DNA of 43,225 nucleotides, taken from NCBI GenBank assembly GCA_030830865.1, contig JAURME010000136.1, positions 1 through 43,225 of the forward strand, read 5' to 3'. Origin of the DNA: Candidatus Nanopelagicales bacterium (GTDB lineage: Bacteria; Actinomycetota; Actinomycetes; S36-B12). Shown here one piece after another: positions 14,706 to 22,590 of this stretch. Under the pieces are notes generated by a model. It saw only the letters and a list, made by a program, of their open reading frames with translations, was not told the DNA's origin and searched no databases. The stretch's first letter is position 1. Each line of letters begins with the position of its first letter. The position numbers and the translations under genes were made by a program.

Positions 14706-14721
14706 CTATCGGCGCCGATAG
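14706..14721. promoter_or_regulatory. Perfect 16-bp palindrome, probable operator of the MFS gene
   Basis: CTATCGGCGCCGATAG, 36 nt upstream of the GTG. On the minus strand it overlaps TAGCAT, a possible -10. Binding of a dimeric repressor here would block the promoter. Confidence 0.55.
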
Positions 14722-14802
14722 AGCCCCTGGCGCTGCATGAAGTGATGGGTGGAGGCGCACTTCGTGACCAGTGACGCGCTGCGAAGGCGTGCGCGTGGAG
14801 CC

Positions 14803-14808
14803 TAGAGT
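14803..14808 (+). promoter_or_regulatory. Probable -10 element of the rsbW/sigF operon
   Basis: TAGAGT, 24 nt before the GTG at 14833. It gives a short leader containing the GGAGG ribosome binding site. Confidence 0.45.
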
Positions 14809-14832
14809 GAACCCAGACCAATGGAGGACGAC

Positions 14833-15210
14833 GTGACCGACATCGTGACCGTGACCTTCGCGGCTGACACGCAGAACGTGGCGCTCGCGCGCACCGTTGC
14901 CGCTGCCATGGCCGCCCGCGCGGACCTCCCGCTCGACCAGCTCGAGGATGTCCGACTCGCCGTCGATGAGGCTGCGACCGAGGTGATCGCCTCTGCTGCG
15001 GAAGGCGCGACGGTCACCTGCGCGTTCGACCACGACGACTCGGTCCTGTATGTGACCGTGGAGGCCCCGACGACCGCGACCGAACCCCCCTCCCCCACGT
15101 CCTTCGGCTGGACCGTGCTGAGCGCCCTGGTCGACTCGGCCTCTGCGGACATCGTCGACGGGGTGATGTCGATCCGCATGAAGGTGTCCAGCAACCTGGT
15201 GGACGTGTGA
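14833..15210 (+). CDS. RsbW-like anti-sigma factor (ATP-binding)
   Basis: 125 residues resembling the small GHKL-fold anti-sigma kinases (RsbW/UsfX). It begins VTDIVTVTFAADTQNVALAR and has a helix-strand pattern with an N-box-like segment LDQLEDVRLAVDEAATEVIA. The typical Asn of the N-box is replaced by Asp/Glu residues, and the G1/G2 glycine motifs are weak, so kinase activity may be lost while sigma binding remains. GTG at 14833 is preferred because GGAGG lies 5 nt before it; ATG at 14821 is the alternative. The stop overlaps the sigma-factor GTG by 4 nt, which implies coupling and that this is the partner of that sigma factor. Confidence 0.82.
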   Translation: MTDIVTVTFAADTQNVALARTVAAAMAARADLPLDQLEDVRLAVDEAATEVIASAAEGATVTCAFDHDDSVLYVTVEAPTTATEPPSPTSFGWTVLSALVDSASADIVDGVMSIRMKVSSNLVDV

Positions 15211-15995
15211 CGGCTGCAGCCGACGAGACGGGGGGCTGGTCCGTCGATCAGCGCCGCCACGAGCACCTCCTGCTCGACGAGTTCCATCGACTCGCCGAGA
15301 CCGATCCGCGTCGCCTCGAGGTGCGCGACGAGCTCATCCAGCTGAACCTTCCGCTGGTGCACCACCTCGCGCGCCGCTACCGCGATAGCGGAGAGTCGAT
15401 GGAGGACCTCGTCCAGGTCGGCACGGTCGGCCTGATCAAGGCCATTGACGGGTTCGATGTCAGCCGTGGACTCGAACTGTCCACCTACGCCACCCCCACG
15501 ATCCTCGGCGAGATCAAACGCCACTTCCGCGACCGCACGTGGGCCGTGCGGGTTCCTCGTCGTCTTCAGGAACTGCAGAGTCAGGTCACAGCGACCACCG
15601 AGGAGCTCACCGCCGAACTTCACCGATCCCCCACGGTCCGTGAACTGGCAGAGCGGCTGGACGTCTCCCAGGCCGACGTGCTCGATGCGCTGGAGGCTCG
15701 ACAGGCCTACTCGACCGACTCCATTGAGGCCGACCGAGACGATGACTCCTCACCCGGGATCGTGGCGACCCTCGGTGACGAGGACGGCGCCTTCGAGGCG
15801 ATCGACGAGCGCGAGACGCTGCGCCCCCTCATTGAGGCCCTGCCGGAACGCGAGCGCCGCATCCTCATGCTGCGCTTCTTCGAGGACAAGAGCCAGTCCG
15901 AGATCGCGGAGGAGGTCGGCATCTCGCAGATGCACGTCTCACGACTGCTGGCCCGCACCCTGGCGACACTGCGCGCCGGCATGACCGCCGACTAG
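15207..15995 (+). CDS. RNA polymerase sigma factor, SigB/SigF family
   Basis: 262 residues, group 3 sigma-70. Region 2 carries LIQLNLPLVHHLARRYRDSG, then EDLVQVGTVGLIKAIDGFD and LSTYATPTILGEIKRHFRD (-10 recognition). Region 3 (about 125-190) is present. Region 4 has LPERERRILMLRFFEDKSQ and EIAEEVGISQMHVSRLLART (-35 recognition). Members direct stress, stationary-phase or differentiation regulons and are held inactive by RsbW-like proteins. It is co-translated with the anti-sigma gene through a GTGA overlap. No anti-anti-sigma gene is adjacent. Confidence 0.93.
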   Translation: MTAAADETGGWSVDQRRHEHLLLDEFHRLAETDPRRLEVRDELIQLNLPLVHHLARRYRDSGESMEDLVQVGTVGLIKAIDGFDVSRGLELSTYATPTILGEIKRHFRDRTWAVRVPRRLQELQSQVTATTEELTAELHRSPTVRELAERLDVSQADVLDALEARQAYSTDSIEADRDDDSSPGIVATLGDEDGAFEAIDERETLRPLIEALPERERRILMLRFFEDKSQSEIAEEVGISQMHVSRLLARTLATLRAGMTAD

Positions 15996-16007
15996 CGAAG
16001 AGGCGGT

Positions 16008-16430
16008 CTACTCGCCATCGGACGGGGCATCGTCGGCCGCCAGAACGCGGCGAACCGAGGGCAGGAAGCTCATGACGATGGCCACCACGGCGACCACCAG
16101 AGCCACCTGACCGATCGTCCTCGGGCCGCCATCGGTCGACTGGGACAGCTCGTAGCCGATGAAGCCGATGACCAGTTGCGCGAAGACGAACGGCGAGCGT
16201 GCCCACGATCGGCCGTTCCACCACCCCCGGGCCAGCCACACCAGACCAGCGCCGAAGATGGCGGTGATCGCGATCAGGCCGAGGAGGGCCGCGGGGTTCG
16301 ACACCTCCGCGGGTCCGGTGATCCCGGTGCGGAAGGCCTCGATGACGTCGTACAGCGCATAGCCGAGGAGGACGAGTCCCTCGAGCAGTGCAAGCGCGGC
16401 AAGCACCACGATCATGGACGGGCGGGACAC
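16008..16430 (-). CDS. Conserved membrane protein, four helices
   Basis: 140 residues with four predicted membrane helices (about 6-27, 45-65, 80-95 and 110-128). The end is charged (RRVLAADDAPSDGE). I do not recognise a named family; similar small four-helix proteins are common in actinomycetes. Start: GTG at 16430 lies 6 nt after TACGTT and gives a hydrophobic N-terminus directly. The open frame extends further upstream into the divergent lipid-kinase gene region and is rejected. The promoter region shared with that gene is only 71 bp, and both genes appear leaderless. Confidence 0.72.
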   Translation of the reverse strand: MSRPSMIVVLAALALLEGLVLLGYALYDVIEAFRTGITGPAEVSNPAALLGLIAITAIFGAGLVWLARGWWNGRSWARSPFVFAQLVIGFIGYELSQSTDGGPRTIGQVALVVAVVAIVMSFLPSVRRVLAADDAPSDGE

Positions 16431-16436
16431 GAGGAC

Positions 16437-16442
16437 AACGTA
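16437..16442 (-). promoter_or_regulatory. -10 element (leaderless) for membrane protein
   Basis: TACGTT on the minus strand, 6 nt before the GTG at 16430. Confidence 0.5.
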
Positions 16443-16489
16443 GCGGCCGGCCCGGGCCGGACACCCGCGGGCAGTCGGGCACCCGAGGG

Positions 16490-16495
16490 TAGGGT
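16490..16495 (+). promoter_or_regulatory. -10 element (leaderless) for lipid kinase gene
   Basis: TAGGGT, 6 nt (CGAGGA), then ATG at 16502. The GAGGA is too close to the ATG to act as a normal ribosome binding site. Confidence 0.55.
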
Positions 16496-16501
16496 CGAGG
16501 A

Positions 16502-17500
16502 ATGCGCGGCCTGCTGGTGGTGAACCCCCACGCGACAACCACGTCCCCGCGTGTCATCGATGTCATCGTCCACGCCTTCTCCGCCGACATCGACCTCGAT
16601 GTCACCTTCACCACCCACCGGGGCCATGGCCACTCCCTCGGCGAGCGCGCACGGGCGGAGGGCATGGATGTGGTCGTCACCCTCGGCGGGGACGGAGTCA
16701 TCAACGAGGTCGTCAACGGCATGCTGGACGACGGTCCGGGCCCGGACGTCCCGATGCTGGCACCCGTACCTGGCGGCAGCGCCAACGTCGTGGCTCGATC
16801 CCTCGGCATACCGAACGACGCGGTCGAGGCGACCGGACTGCTCCTGGAGCAGCTGCGCGACGGCGTCTCCCGGACGATCGGTGTCGGCCGAGCCGAGTGG
16901 GAGGCAGCGGGCACCACCGAGGCCGGAGCCCAGTGGCTCCTCGCGAACGCAGGGATGGGACTCGACGCTGAAGTCATCGACGCCATGGAGAGGCATCGCG
17001 CGGCCGGCCGATCGGCCACGCCGCTTCGCTACCTGTCGACCACGTTGTCTGCCTTCTTCCGCGACACCGACCGCAAGGAACCGTCCCTGACGATCCGCGA
17101 TGAGTCTCCGAGGCGGGCCCCGATCACCTGGCCCAGCGCCGAAGCGGGCGGGGCGGTCGTGAACGACGGATTCTTCGCAGTGATCCAGAACACCTCACCC
17201 TGGACCTTTCTGGGAACCCGGCCGATCAACCCGTGCCCGAAGGCCTCCTTCGAGACCGGGCTGGACATGTTCGCCCTCCGGCGGATGCACGTGCCGACCG
17301 CTCTGGTCGCTGCCACTCGGATGATTCGGGGGACAGGCAGCCGGGACGCCCGCGGTGGATTGGTGACCTGGCACGACCGGTCGACCGTCAGCATCCATGC
17401 CATCCGACCCGTGCCCTTCCAGATCGACGGCGAGCGCATCGGCCCGGTCTGCGATGTCCGATTCACCGCGCATCCGGCAGCCCTCCGGGTGGTCTGCTAG
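16502..17500 (+). CDS. Diacylglycerol/lipid kinase family protein
   Basis: 332 residues of the DAGK/LCB5 superfamily, which phosphorylates a lipid alcohol with ATP at the membrane. The catalytic nucleotide-binding motif is VVTLGGDGVINEVVNGML (about 60-78), followed by the PGGSANVVARSLGIP loop typical of the family. The C-terminal half is the beta-rich substrate domain ending PFQIDGERIGPVCDVRF. An insert (residues about 140-235) contains NAGMGLDAEVIDAME, the usual second motif. The specific lipid is unknown; phosphatidylinositol- or diacylglycerol-type substrates are possible. Divergently transcribed from a small membrane protein. Confidence 0.92.
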   Translation: MRGLLVVNPHATTTSPRVIDVIVHAFSADIDLDVTFTTHRGHGHSLGERARAEGMDVVVTLGGDGVINEVVNGMLDDGPGPDVPMLAPVPGGSANVVARSLGIPNDAVEATGLLLEQLRDGVSRTIGVGRAEWEAAGTTEAGAQWLLANAGMGLDAEVIDAMERHRAAGRSATPLRYLSTTLSAFFRDTDRKEPSLTIRDESPRRAPITWPSAEAGGAVVNDGFFAVIQNTSPWTFLGTRPINPCPKASFETGLDMFALRRMHVPTALVAATRMIRGTGSRDARGGLVTWHDRSTVSIHAIRPVPFQIDGERIGPVCDVRFTAHPAALRVVC

Positions 17501-17811
17501 ACCGGCCTTCCACAGATGTACCCCACCAAGGCCTGCGAATACCGATTATCGGACGAATATTCCGGACATAACAGTCTCCTGTGATCATTTTGTGATCCAT
17601 TCGACAGACTCTTGCGACTGAAATGACGCCATAACCCTTGTGAGGATCCCGTCTGTCTGCGACCCTGTAAGGGCCCGTTGCTGATCGACGGCTGGCAGCC
17701 TTCCTCCAGGTCCAGACTGGGAGACCCCCGGGACGGTCCGGTTGCGCCCGCCTCGTGAAAGCAATCACGAGCACCGGAGACCCTGGTGCGCACGCTAGTG
17801 GAGTGATACGC
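17501..17811 (+). promoter_or_regulatory. Long AT-richer leader region of whiB1
   Basis: 311 bp without a gene. The part 17535-17640 is clearly more AT-rich than the surroundings and probably holds the promoter, but no confident -35/-10 pair could be placed. It contains two TGTGATC repeats (17580-17597). A perfect 7-bp hairpin at 17752-17771 (CTCGTGA/TCACGAG, 6-nt loop) lies about 40 nt before the ATG. The 5' UTR may be long. Confidence 0.4.
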
Positions 17812-18066
17812 ATGGACTGGCGCCATGAGGCTGCCTGCCGTGACGAGGATCCGGAGTTGTTCTTCCCCATCGGGAACACCGGACCCGCCTTGATCCAGAT
17901 CGAGGAGGCCAAGGCCGTCTGCCGTCGCTGCAGCGTGGTCGACGAATGCCTGAAGTGGGCCCTCGAGAGCGGCCAGGACGCCGGTGTCTGGGGCGGGCTC
18001 AGCGAGGACGAGCGCCGCGCTCTGAAGCGCCGCAACGCTCGCATGCGTGCCCGGAGCAACGCCTGA
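17812..18066 (+). CDS. whiB1: WhiB1-type [4Fe-4S] transcription regulator
   Basis: 84 residues. Four cysteines (C9, C37, C40, C46) bind the [4Fe-4S] cluster in the C-x27-C-x2-C-x5-C pattern. GVWGG (58-62) is the conserved turn and the C-terminus is Lys/Arg-rich (RRALKRRNARMRARSNA) for DNA contact. MDWRHEAACRDEDPELFFP is almost the standard WhiB1 N-terminus. WhiB1 proteins bind region 4 of the primary sigma factor and respond to nitric oxide (known for mycobacteria). ATG at 17812 is chosen for this N-terminus, with GGAG 8 nt upstream. The gene is convergent with the pdtaS-like kinase, the same pairing as Rv3219-Rv3220c. Confidence 0.95.
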   Translation: MDWRHEAACRDEDPELFFPIGNTGPALIQIEEAKAVCRRCSVVDECLKWALESGQDAGVWGGLSEDERRALKRRNARMRARSNA

Positions 18067-18078
18067 TCCGAGGGGTGC

Positions 18079-19560
18079 TCAGGCCTCCCTCGGCACTGCG
18101 ATCCGCACCAGCGTCCCCCCGCCCTCGGCGGGGCCCACCTCGCATTCCCCGAGAAGATCCCCCGTGACCAGGGACGTCACGATGCTCAGGCCCAGCCCGG
18201 CGTCCTCCAGTGCGAATCCCGCCGGCAGCCCGCGGCCATCGTCCTCGACCGTCAGCACCAGCTGACCCTCCTCCCTCGCCAGACGCACGACGACCGAGGT
18301 CGGGGCCGCATGCTCCACCGCGTTGTGCAGCAGTTCGGACACCACCATGGCCAGGGGAGTCGCCAGATCCGAGGACAGTGAGCCCCAACCGCCCTCCCGC
18401 ACCAGTCGTGTCGCGGCGCTGCCCTCCCCGGCGAACGCCGGGCCCAGGTCCCGGATCAAGCCGATGATGCGGTCGGCGATGGCATCGAAGTCGACGTAAT
18501 CCGCGGAATCCCCGGACAGGGACTCGTGGACGATCGCGATCGCAGCCACCCGGAGCTCCGCCTCAGCGAGCGCCTCCCGCGCCTCCTGGGTCGTGGCCCG
18601 GCGCGCCTGGAGTCGAAGCATCGCCGCCACGGTCTGCAGGTTGTTCTTCACCCGGTGGTGGGTCTCCCGGATGGTGGCGTCCTTGCTCACCAGCGCCCGC
18701 TCGCGACGACGCAGGTCAGTCACGTCCCGGCAGAACACCAGGGCACCGACCCGCTCCCCTCGACGGAACAGCGGGTAGCCGCGCAGCAGCACGGTCGCTG
18801 ACTGGTTCTCGATATCGGCACCGCCGGCCGACCGGCCGCCGGCCACGGCGCTCAGGGCTGCATCAACCGGGCCGGGCCGGTGGGACAGCCGCATCGACAC
18901 CTGCGCGAGGGAGGCACCCACGAGGTCACGCGCGAGGCCAAGCCTGCGCATCGCGTTCACCGCGTTCGGGCTGGCGTACTCCACCGTGCCGGCCGCGTCG
19001 AGACGCACCAGCCCGTCCGCGACTCGAGGCGCGAGCCCGGTGTCATCCTCGGTGCCGTCATAGGGGAACAGCCCGTCGACGATCATGGCAAGCAGGTCGT
19101 CGGCCGAGGTCAGGTAGATCTCCTCGAGCCGCCCGGCCACGCGTGGTGCGGCCGCCGGGTGCCGTGCGATGACACCGATCACGCGGCCGTCCCGCCTCAC
19201 CGGGTAGGCCTCGACCCCGGTCGGCACGCGCTCGCGCTGGACGTCCCTCACCGCGATGGGGCGGCCGTAGGCAACAGCCTGATCAAGCGCCCGATGACGA
19301 CCACGGGGCGCGAACGTGCCGATGGCGTCGTCCGGAACCGCGGTGGGCGCCGTGCTCGGACGCACCTGGGCCACCGCCACCAGCCCGGCCTCGTTCCACG
19401 TCGGCACCCACAGCACGAGGTCACTGAGGGCAAGGTCCGCGACGATCGACCAGCTCTCGACGAGGCGCGCGAGGGTCTCGCGGTCCTCGGGAAGCAGGTC
19501 GGTGCGCTCGGCCGCGAGGCGCGACAGGGTTCCGGCCGGACGGGACGATGGGGGGCTCAT
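18079..19560 (-). CDS. pdtaS: Sensor histidine kinase, PdtaS type
   Basis: 493 residues, soluble. N-terminal GAF-like domain (about 1-160), PAS domain (about 180-285), HisKA_2 dimerisation domain with the phospho-acceptor in ETHHRVKNNLQTVAAML (H301/H302) and HATPase domain. In the ATPase domain the N-box is MVVSELLHNAVEHA, G1 is VEDDGRGLPAG and G2 is AGLGLSIV. In mycobacteria PdtaS phosphorylates the ANTAR RNA-binding regulator PdtaR, which is encoded elsewhere; no pdtaR is seen in this window. ATG at 19560 follows GGTAGG by 5 nt; GTG at 19563 is an alternative. It directly follows ureC (4-6 nt), so part of its transcription may come from the urease operon. Confidence 0.92.
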   Translation of the reverse strand: MSPPSSRPAGTLSRLAAERTDLLPEDRETLARLVESWSIVADLALSDLVLWVPTWNEAGLVAVAQVRPSTAPTAVPDDAIGTFAPRGRHRALDQAVAYGRPIAVRDVQRERVPTGVEAYPVRRDGRVIGVIARHPAAAPRVAGRLEEIYLTSADDLLAMIVDGLFPYDGTEDDTGLAPRVADGLVRLDAAGTVEYASPNAVNAMRRLGLARDLVGASLAQVSMRLSHRPGPVDAALSAVAGGRSAGGADIENQSATVLLRGYPLFRRGERVGALVFCRDVTDLRRRERALVSKDATIRETHHRVKNNLQTVAAMLRLQARRATTQEAREALAEAELRVAAIAIVHESLSGDSADYVDFDAIADRIIGLIRDLGPAFAGEGSAATRLVREGGWGSLSSDLATPLAMVVSELLHNAVEHAAPTSVVVRLAREEGQLVLTVEDDGRGLPAGFALEDAGLGLSIVTSLVTGDLLGECEVGPAEGGGTLVRIAVPREA

Positions 19561-19566
19561 CACGGC

Positions 19567-21213
19567 CTACCAGTAGTGCAGCCGGGACAGGGGCACGGAG
19601 TCGACGGGCTCCATCGTGACGATGTCACCGTTCCATCGGACCTCGCTGCCATCGGGTGCCACCTGCACCGATCCGACAAGGCCATTGCGCACGAGATCGG
19701 TGGATGCGGTCGCCCGGCAGCCGCGAACCGGGACGAGTCGACGACGGCCGGGAGCCGGCGACTCGGCGATCGCCGCCTCGTTCGTGAAGACCACCGACAG
19801 ATCGGCTGCCGTGACCCCGAGGCCGCCGAACTGCGGGCCCATCACCAGCGGCTCGGCCGAGTCGATGGAGGCATTCGGGTCACCTGTGGCCGCCCACGCC
19901 GGCATGCCCCCCTTGATCACCATCTGCGGCTTGGCACTGAACGACTCCGGGCGCCATAGCACGATGTCGGCGAGGTGCCCCAAGGCGAGCCGCCCGACCT
20001 CATGGGCAAGCCCGTGCACGATGGCCGGGTTGATGGTGATCTTCGCGAGGTAGCGCAGGATCCTCTCGTTGTCGTCTGCGCCTCGCTCCGGATCCCGTCC
20101 GGCGAGCACGCTGGCCAGGGCGAACGTGCGCCACCACGTCTCCCCCGCGCGCCCCATCCCCTGCGCATCCGACGACGTCACCCCGATGACCCCGAGGTCA
20201 TGCAGGCGACCCTCGGCCGCCATCGTCACTCCGCGCACCCGGGATCGTGCGATCCGGACGTCGCTGTCGCGCTCGGGATCCATCCCGTGGCTGAGCATGA
20301 TCATGTCGACGTGCTCGGCAACGGCGTTCACGCCGTAGGGCAGCGTGGGATTGGTCGACGACGCCAGCACGTTGGTGTGACCGGCCAGGGTCAGGACGTC
20401 TGGGGCGTGGCCACCGCCACAGCCCTCCACGTGGTACGCGTGCACCGGTCGGCCGTCGAGAACGGCCAGCGTGTCCGCGACCGACAGCGTCTCGTTGAGG
20501 CCGTCGGTGTGGAGGGCGACGCGGAAGTCGACGTCGTCAGCCACGGTGAGCGCCGTGTCGATCGTGCGAAGCGTCGCGCCGGTGTCCTCGTGCACCTTCA
20601 ATCCGCAGACGTGCGCCTCGACCGACTCACGTATGGCCTCGCCGCGCGAGGAAGAGCCACGACCCAGCAGCCCGATGTTGATCGGATAGTGCTCACTGGC
20701 GCGCAGTCCGTGGCCGATGACCCACGACGAGCCCAAGCCCACACCCCACATGGGACCGGCCTCCTGGCCGATGACTGTCGTCACCCCGGACGACAGCTCG
20801 GACTCCAGAACGCGGGGGCTCAACGTGTGCACGTGCGTGTCGATGCCGCCCGGGGTGGCGATCAGACCGTCACCGTCGATGACGACGGTGCCGGTGCCCA
20901 CGACCACGTCGATGTCGTCGGCCGTGTCGGGATTGCCTGCCTTGCCGATGCCGCTGATGCGGCCGTCCCGCATGCCGATGCAGGCGACCCGCACCCCGTC
21001 AACGGGATCGAGGACGACCACGTTGGTGATGAGGACGTCGCAGCTCTCCCGTGCCGACAGCGCCTTGAGCCCGATGCCGTCGCGACCGGTCTTCGCGAAG
21101 CCGACGCGGAACTCGTCCCCCTCATCGGGAACCCGGGAGTCGATGCGCAGCCGCAGGTGGGTATCACCGAGGGTGATGATGTCACCGGCGTGTGGGCCGA
21201 ACGGGCCGGTCAT
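19567..21213 (-). CDS. ureC: Urease alpha subunit-like protein (divergent UreC)
   Basis: 548 residues. The urease alpha fold is recognisable throughout. All expected nickel ligands are present: H127 and H129 (IDTHVH), carbamylated-Lys candidate K206 (GLKVHED), H235 (ALHTDGLNE), H261 (HVEGCGGGHAPD) and D349 (TSSDAQGMGR). The active-site flap, normally CHH, reads S308-H309-G310, so the catalytic His is kept but Cys is replaced. The N-terminus lacks the usual GGGK-type sequence and the protein is shorter than standard UreC. Start ATG overlaps the ureAB stop by 4 nt. No ureDEFG accessory genes are in the window. It may be an active but atypical urease or an amidohydrolase with another substrate. 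Confidence 0.85.
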   Translation of the reverse strand: MTGPFGPHAGDIITLGDTHLRLRIDSRVPDEGDEFRVGFAKTGRDGIGLKALSARESCDVLITNVVVLDPVDGVRVACIGMRDGRISGIGKAGNPDTADDIDVVVGTGTVVIDGDGLIATPGGIDTHVHTLSPRVLESELSSGVTTVIGQEAGPMWGVGLGSSWVIGHGLRASEHYPINIGLLGRGSSSRGEAIRESVEAHVCGLKVHEDTGATLRTIDTALTVADDVDFRVALHTDGLNETLSVADTLAVLDGRPVHAYHVEGCGGGHAPDVLTLAGHTNVLASSTNPTLPYGVNAVAEHVDMIMLSHGMDPERDSDVRIARSRVRGVTMAAEGRLHDLGVIGVTSSDAQGMGRAGETWWRTFALASVLAGRDPERGADDNERILRYLAKITINPAIVHGLAHEVGRLALGHLADIVLWRPESFSAKPQMVIKGGMPAWAATGDPNASIDSAEPLVMGPQFGGLGVTAADLSVVFTNEAAIAESPAPGRRRLVPVRGCRATASTDLVRNGLVGSVQVAPDGSEVRWNGDIVTMEPVDSVPLSRLHYW

Positions 21214-21959
21214 GCGTCACCTCCGGACCCTCCGTGACCGCGGTGCGTCATCGCCCGGGCTATCGCCTGCTCAGCCTCTGCACGGTCCCCGACCGGAGCG
21301 CCGTCGACGACATCGAGGTATCCGCACGACCGCAGGAGCTCCAGTGCCCGATCCCGCGTGGCGGGGTCGTCAAGTGGACCGTCGACGAGGCCGGACGTCC
21401 CCATCTGCACCCGGGCTCCGGTGATGGCGCACACGGGAAGATCGATCGTCTCCTGCGGGCGCACCCACACGGTGTCCCCCGTGGGCACGGCCGGCCGCAT
21501 CCCGAAGGCGGCAGCGCGGTCCAGACGAAGCCGCGGGTTCACCTCAGCGAGGTGGATGTGTGACGTCAGGCCGATCGCAACATCGGCCTCATTCGCGATC
21601 GACAGGACGCGTTCGGCGGCGGGTGCCGTGTCCCGGTATTCGGCGGCATCCACCGTCGCCCCGAACGGATCGGGAACGACGACGAGCCGGGTGCCATCGT
21701 CGAATCTGGCCTCCACCCGGATCTCGGGAACGACCTCGGGCACGCCGGGCAGGACGTCGTCGACGGTGATCAGGCTCTGCGCACGGGAGCGCACGGTCGT
21801 GAGGTCGAGGCCGTCACGGGCCCACTCGCACACGGCATCGGCGATGAGCGCCGTCGCCTCCGGTGCATTGAGCAGCAGGCCACGATCCCGCCGACTCTGG
21901 GCCAGCAGGGCCTGCAGGTGCAGCAGGAGACGATCGGACTCGCCGGGCGTCAGCGCCAT
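21210..21959 (-). CDS. ureAB: Fused urease gamma-beta subunit-like protein
   Basis: 249 residues. The first part (about 1-95) matches UreA (PEATALIADAVCEWARDG, then VPEVVPEIRVEARFDDGTRL). The second (about 115-200) matches UreB (SHIHLAEVNPRLRLDRAAAFGMR), followed by about 50 extra C-terminal residues. Fusion of gamma and beta subunits is known in some bacterial ureases. The UreB half departs from the standard VNTGDRPIQVGSHFHF pattern (NEADVAIGLTSHIHL). ATG at 21959 has a strong GGGGAGG 4-5 nt upstream; the frame upstream is not urease-like. The ATGA overlap with ureC shows an operon. Three copies of a GTCGTCG-containing repeat lie just upstream. Confidence 0.85.
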   Translation of the reverse strand: MALTPGESDRLLLHLQALLAQSRRDRGLLLNAPEATALIADAVCEWARDGLDLTTVRSRAQSLITVDDVLPGVPEVVPEIRVEARFDDGTRLVVVPDPFGATVDAAEYRDTAPAAERVLSIANEADVAIGLTSHIHLAEVNPRLRLDRAAAFGMRPAVPTGDTVWVRPQETIDLPVCAITGARVQMGTSGLVDGPLDDPATRDRALELLRSCGYLDVVDGAPVGDRAEAEQAIARAMTHRGHGGSGGDA

Positions 21960-21977
21960 GTCGCCTCCCCTGCTCAC

Positions 21978-22010
21978 GTCGTCGCCTGATGTCGTCGCTT
22001 GATGTCGTCG
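21978..22010. repeat. 13-bp tandem repeat upstream of ureAB
   Basis: GTCGTCGCCTGAT, GTCGTCGCTTGAT and a partial third GTCGTCG, head to tail. It lies between the ureAB ribosome binding site and a possible minus-strand -10 (TAGCCT near 22025), i.e. in the 5' UTR. Confidence 0.6.
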
Positions 22011-22073
22011 TGCCCGGGATGAGGCTATCGACCCGGAGGACCGCCGACCGTGAGTGTGCGCAATAGTCGTGCC

Positions 22074-22577
22074 ATGACCATCGTCGTGCGACCCGCCACC
22101 TCGGCTGATCTGGAGGAAGCCGGGCGCATCGCGGTCGACGCCTACGAGGCCGCCGGGCAGCTGGACGACGGACCCCATCAGGGGTACGGCCTCGTTCTCG
22201 GTGACACCGCATCACGCATGCGCGACGCACACCTGCTGGTGGCCGAACGTGACGGATTGATCGTGGGCACCGTGACGATCTGTCCACCGGGGTCCTCGGT
22301 CGCAGAGATCGGCCGTGCCGGTGAGGTGGAATTCCGCTTCCTCGCCGTGGACCCGGTCGCGTGGCGGAGCGGAGTCGCGGATGCGCTCATCGAGGCCTGC
22401 GACGACCATGCGCGGGCGACAGGCGCACAGTCCCTCACCATCAGCGTGCGAGACATCAACCACGGAGCCCGCGCCCTCTACGAGAAGAGAGGGTTCACGC
22501 GAGTGCCTGACCGGGACTGGTCACCGGTTCCCAACGTCGACCTGCAGGTGCTGACTCGCCCTGTGCTTCCCCGATAG
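22074..22577 (+). CDS. GNAT family N-acetyltransferase
   Basis: 167 residues with the GNAT fold: MTIVVRPATSADLEEAGRIA at the start, EVEFRFLAVDPVAWRSGVAD (motif A, acetyl-CoA binding; the usual Q/RxxGxG/A is relaxed to WRSGVA) and NHGARALYEKRGFTRVP (motif B). The substrate is unknown. The ATG at 22074 gives a standard N-terminus, with an AATAGT hexamer 6 nt upstream as a weak leaderless-type -10. Divergent from ureAB with about 110 bp between starts. It is not closely related to the acetyltransferase at 11842. Confidence 0.88.
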   Translation: MTIVVRPATSADLEEAGRIAVDAYEAAGQLDDGPHQGYGLVLGDTASRMRDAHLLVAERDGLIVGTVTICPPGSSVAEIGRAGEVEFRFLAVDPVAWRSGVADALIEACDDHARATGAQSLTISVRDINHGARALYEKRGFTRVPDRDWSPVPNVDLQVLTRPVLPR

Positions 22578-22590
22578 GAGTCGGGCCCTT

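Noticed and set aside
14833-15210. RsbW-like gene as a full histidine kinase fragment
   Set aside because: It is a complete small GHKL-type protein coupled to a sigma gene, with no phospho-acceptor domain missing from a neighbour.
17580-17597. TGTGATCATTTTGTGATC before whiB1 as a CRP site
   Set aside because: The two TGTGA halves are direct, not inverted, so TGTGA-N6-TCACA is not met; kept only as a note.
19567-21213. ureC as a pseudogene
   Set aside because: The frame is intact, all metal ligands are present and the overlap with ureAB is in order; it is divergent rather than broken.
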